A stretch of 6,036 bases of DNA from Bacteroidales bacterium GP2 (lineage in GTDB: Bacteria > Bacteroidota > Bacteroidia > Bacteroidales > Muribaculaceae): contig DAAJ01000004.1 of the NCBI GenBank assembly GCA_001701115.1, positions 1 to 6,036 on the forward strand, written 5' to 3'. The position numbers were made by a program, and so were the translations under genes. Positions 5,546-6,036 of this stretch are shown piece after piece (the stretch's first letter is position 1; each line of letters starts with the position of its first letter). Under the pieces are notes generated by a model. It was not told the DNA's origin. It searched no databases and was given only the letters and a program-made list of their open reading frames with translations.

Positions 5546-5560
5546 TTATAATTACAGAAA
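5546..5560. promoter_or_regulatory. PerR-box-like site upstream of the nitroreductase
   Basis: TTATAATTACAGAAA matches 11 of 15 positions of the Bacillus PerR box from memory, with the first nine exact, 22 nt before the ATG. It shares TATAATTA with the site in front of the rubrerythrin. No TAnnTTTG element is visible here. Confidence 0.3.
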
Positions 5561-5582
5561 TATCAAACACATCCAAACCATC

Positions 5583-6036
5583 ATGAAAACAGTCAAAGAC
5601 ACTCTGCTGCAACGCCGCAGCATCCGACGCTACGAGCGCGAAGCTATTCCACAGGAAACAATGGATTTCATATATGAAGCGATAAGAAACACTCCCACGA
5701 GCTACAACGGTCAGCAATTCTCTGTCATAGATGTTACCGACCAGGCTATGAAAGAGAAAATATATGAACTGACATCGCAGAAGCAGATCAAGACCTGCAA
5801 CCATTTCCTTGTTTTCTGTGCAGATTTCCATAAAATAAAAGTCATTGCCGCTGAAAAGAAAATAGATTTCCCCAACTTCCAGAAAACCCTTGACGGAGTG
5901 ATAGTAGGCACTGTCGACGCTGCACTTGCAATGATGAGCGCACTTACCGCTGCTGAATCCGCCGGACTCGGCACCTGCTGCATAGGTTATACAAGAACAG
6001 CCGCCCCGGAGGCTCATTGCCATACGGTAATAATTT
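5583..6036 (+). CDS. Nitroreductase-family FMN oxidoreductase, 5' part (runs off the right end)
   Basis: FMN-dependent NAD(P)H oxidoreductase of the nitroreductase superfamily; such enzymes reduce nitro compounds, quinones or flavins, and the natural substrate here is unknown. About 151 codons are present without a stop. The N-terminal LLQRRSIRRYERE motif (8-20) carries the FMN-phosphate-binding arginines, and TPTSYNGQQFSVI (37-49) is the next conserved FMN-contacting loop. The segment AMMSALTAAESAGLGTCCIG (about 115-134) is the conserved helix and G-L-G-T motif. Family members reach about 240-260 residues, so the C-terminal part is off the window. The last few codons, after TAAPEA, read HCHTVII and do not look like the family, where I would expect an I-A helix; a sequence error or frameshift close to the edge is likely. 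It lies behind the rubrerythrin terminator, so it probably has its own promoter. Confidence 0.85.
   Translation, partial: MKTVKDTLLQRRSIRRYEREAIPQETMDFIYEAIRNTPTSYNGQQFSVIDVTDQAMKEKIYELTSQKQIKTCNHFLVFCADFHKIKVIAAEKKIDFPNFQKTLDGVIVGTVDAALAMMSALTAAESAGLGTCCIGYTRTAAPEAHCHTVII

Noticed and set aside
5520..6023. 167-codon open frame on the minus strand
   Set aside because: Covers the nitroreductase coding region in antisense; no motif, and the plus-strand frame has clear family motifs.

Overview
The window looks like ordinary Bacteroidota chromosome, most likely order Bacteroidales. The support is: start sites preceded by the Bacteroidetes -7 element TAnnTTTG (1149-1156 and 4374-4381), A/T-rich leaders that mostly lack a Shine-Dalgarno, moderate GC, and protein variants (short RsmI-like methylase, WalJ/YycJ-type hydrolase, RlmN with an N-L-I-R-F-H motif) that I associate with that phylum. 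Genus-level placement is not supportable from the sequence.

Layout, left to right. (1) A leftward pair at 11-1072: a flavin reductase-domain protein followed 3 nt later by a secreted SGNH/GDSL hydrolase. The hydrolase stops early, without its C-terminal catalytic His block. (2) An 88-nt divergent intergenic region with a -7-like element facing each way. (3) A compact rightward operon at 1161-4316: RsmI-family methylase, metallo-beta-lactamase-fold hydrolase, RlmN 23S rRNA/tRNA methyltransferase, and YraN-family nuclease-fold protein. Spacings are +3 nt, +2 nt and a 17-nt overlap. (4) An oxidative-stress block at 4317-6036: a Fur-family regulator with every PerR-type ligand in place, a reverse-order rubrerythrin (rubredoxin domain first), an intrinsic terminator, and the 5' part of a nitroreductase that runs off the right end.

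How the genes work together. Genes of region 3 act on RNA (RsmI-like, RlmN) or carry nuclease-like folds (WalJ-type hydrolase, YraN), suggesting a translation and nucleic-acid maintenance housekeeping operon. Region 4 reads as a peroxide-defence module. The perR-like gene has a perfect 12-bp inverted repeat laid over its own -7 element, a strong candidate for autoregulation. The rubrerythrin and nitroreductase leaders share the 8-mer TATAATTA, each scoring 11/15 against the Bacillus PerR box as I remember it.

No mobile element, CRISPR array, rRNA or tRNA was seen, and no clearly new multi-gene system. The most interesting items are the perR operator/promoter overlap, a start codon for the RsmI-like gene that is pinned so close to its promoter that the transcript should be leaderless, overlapping hairpins after the rubrerythrin, and reading-frame trouble at both extreme ends of the window, which may be assembly artefact.
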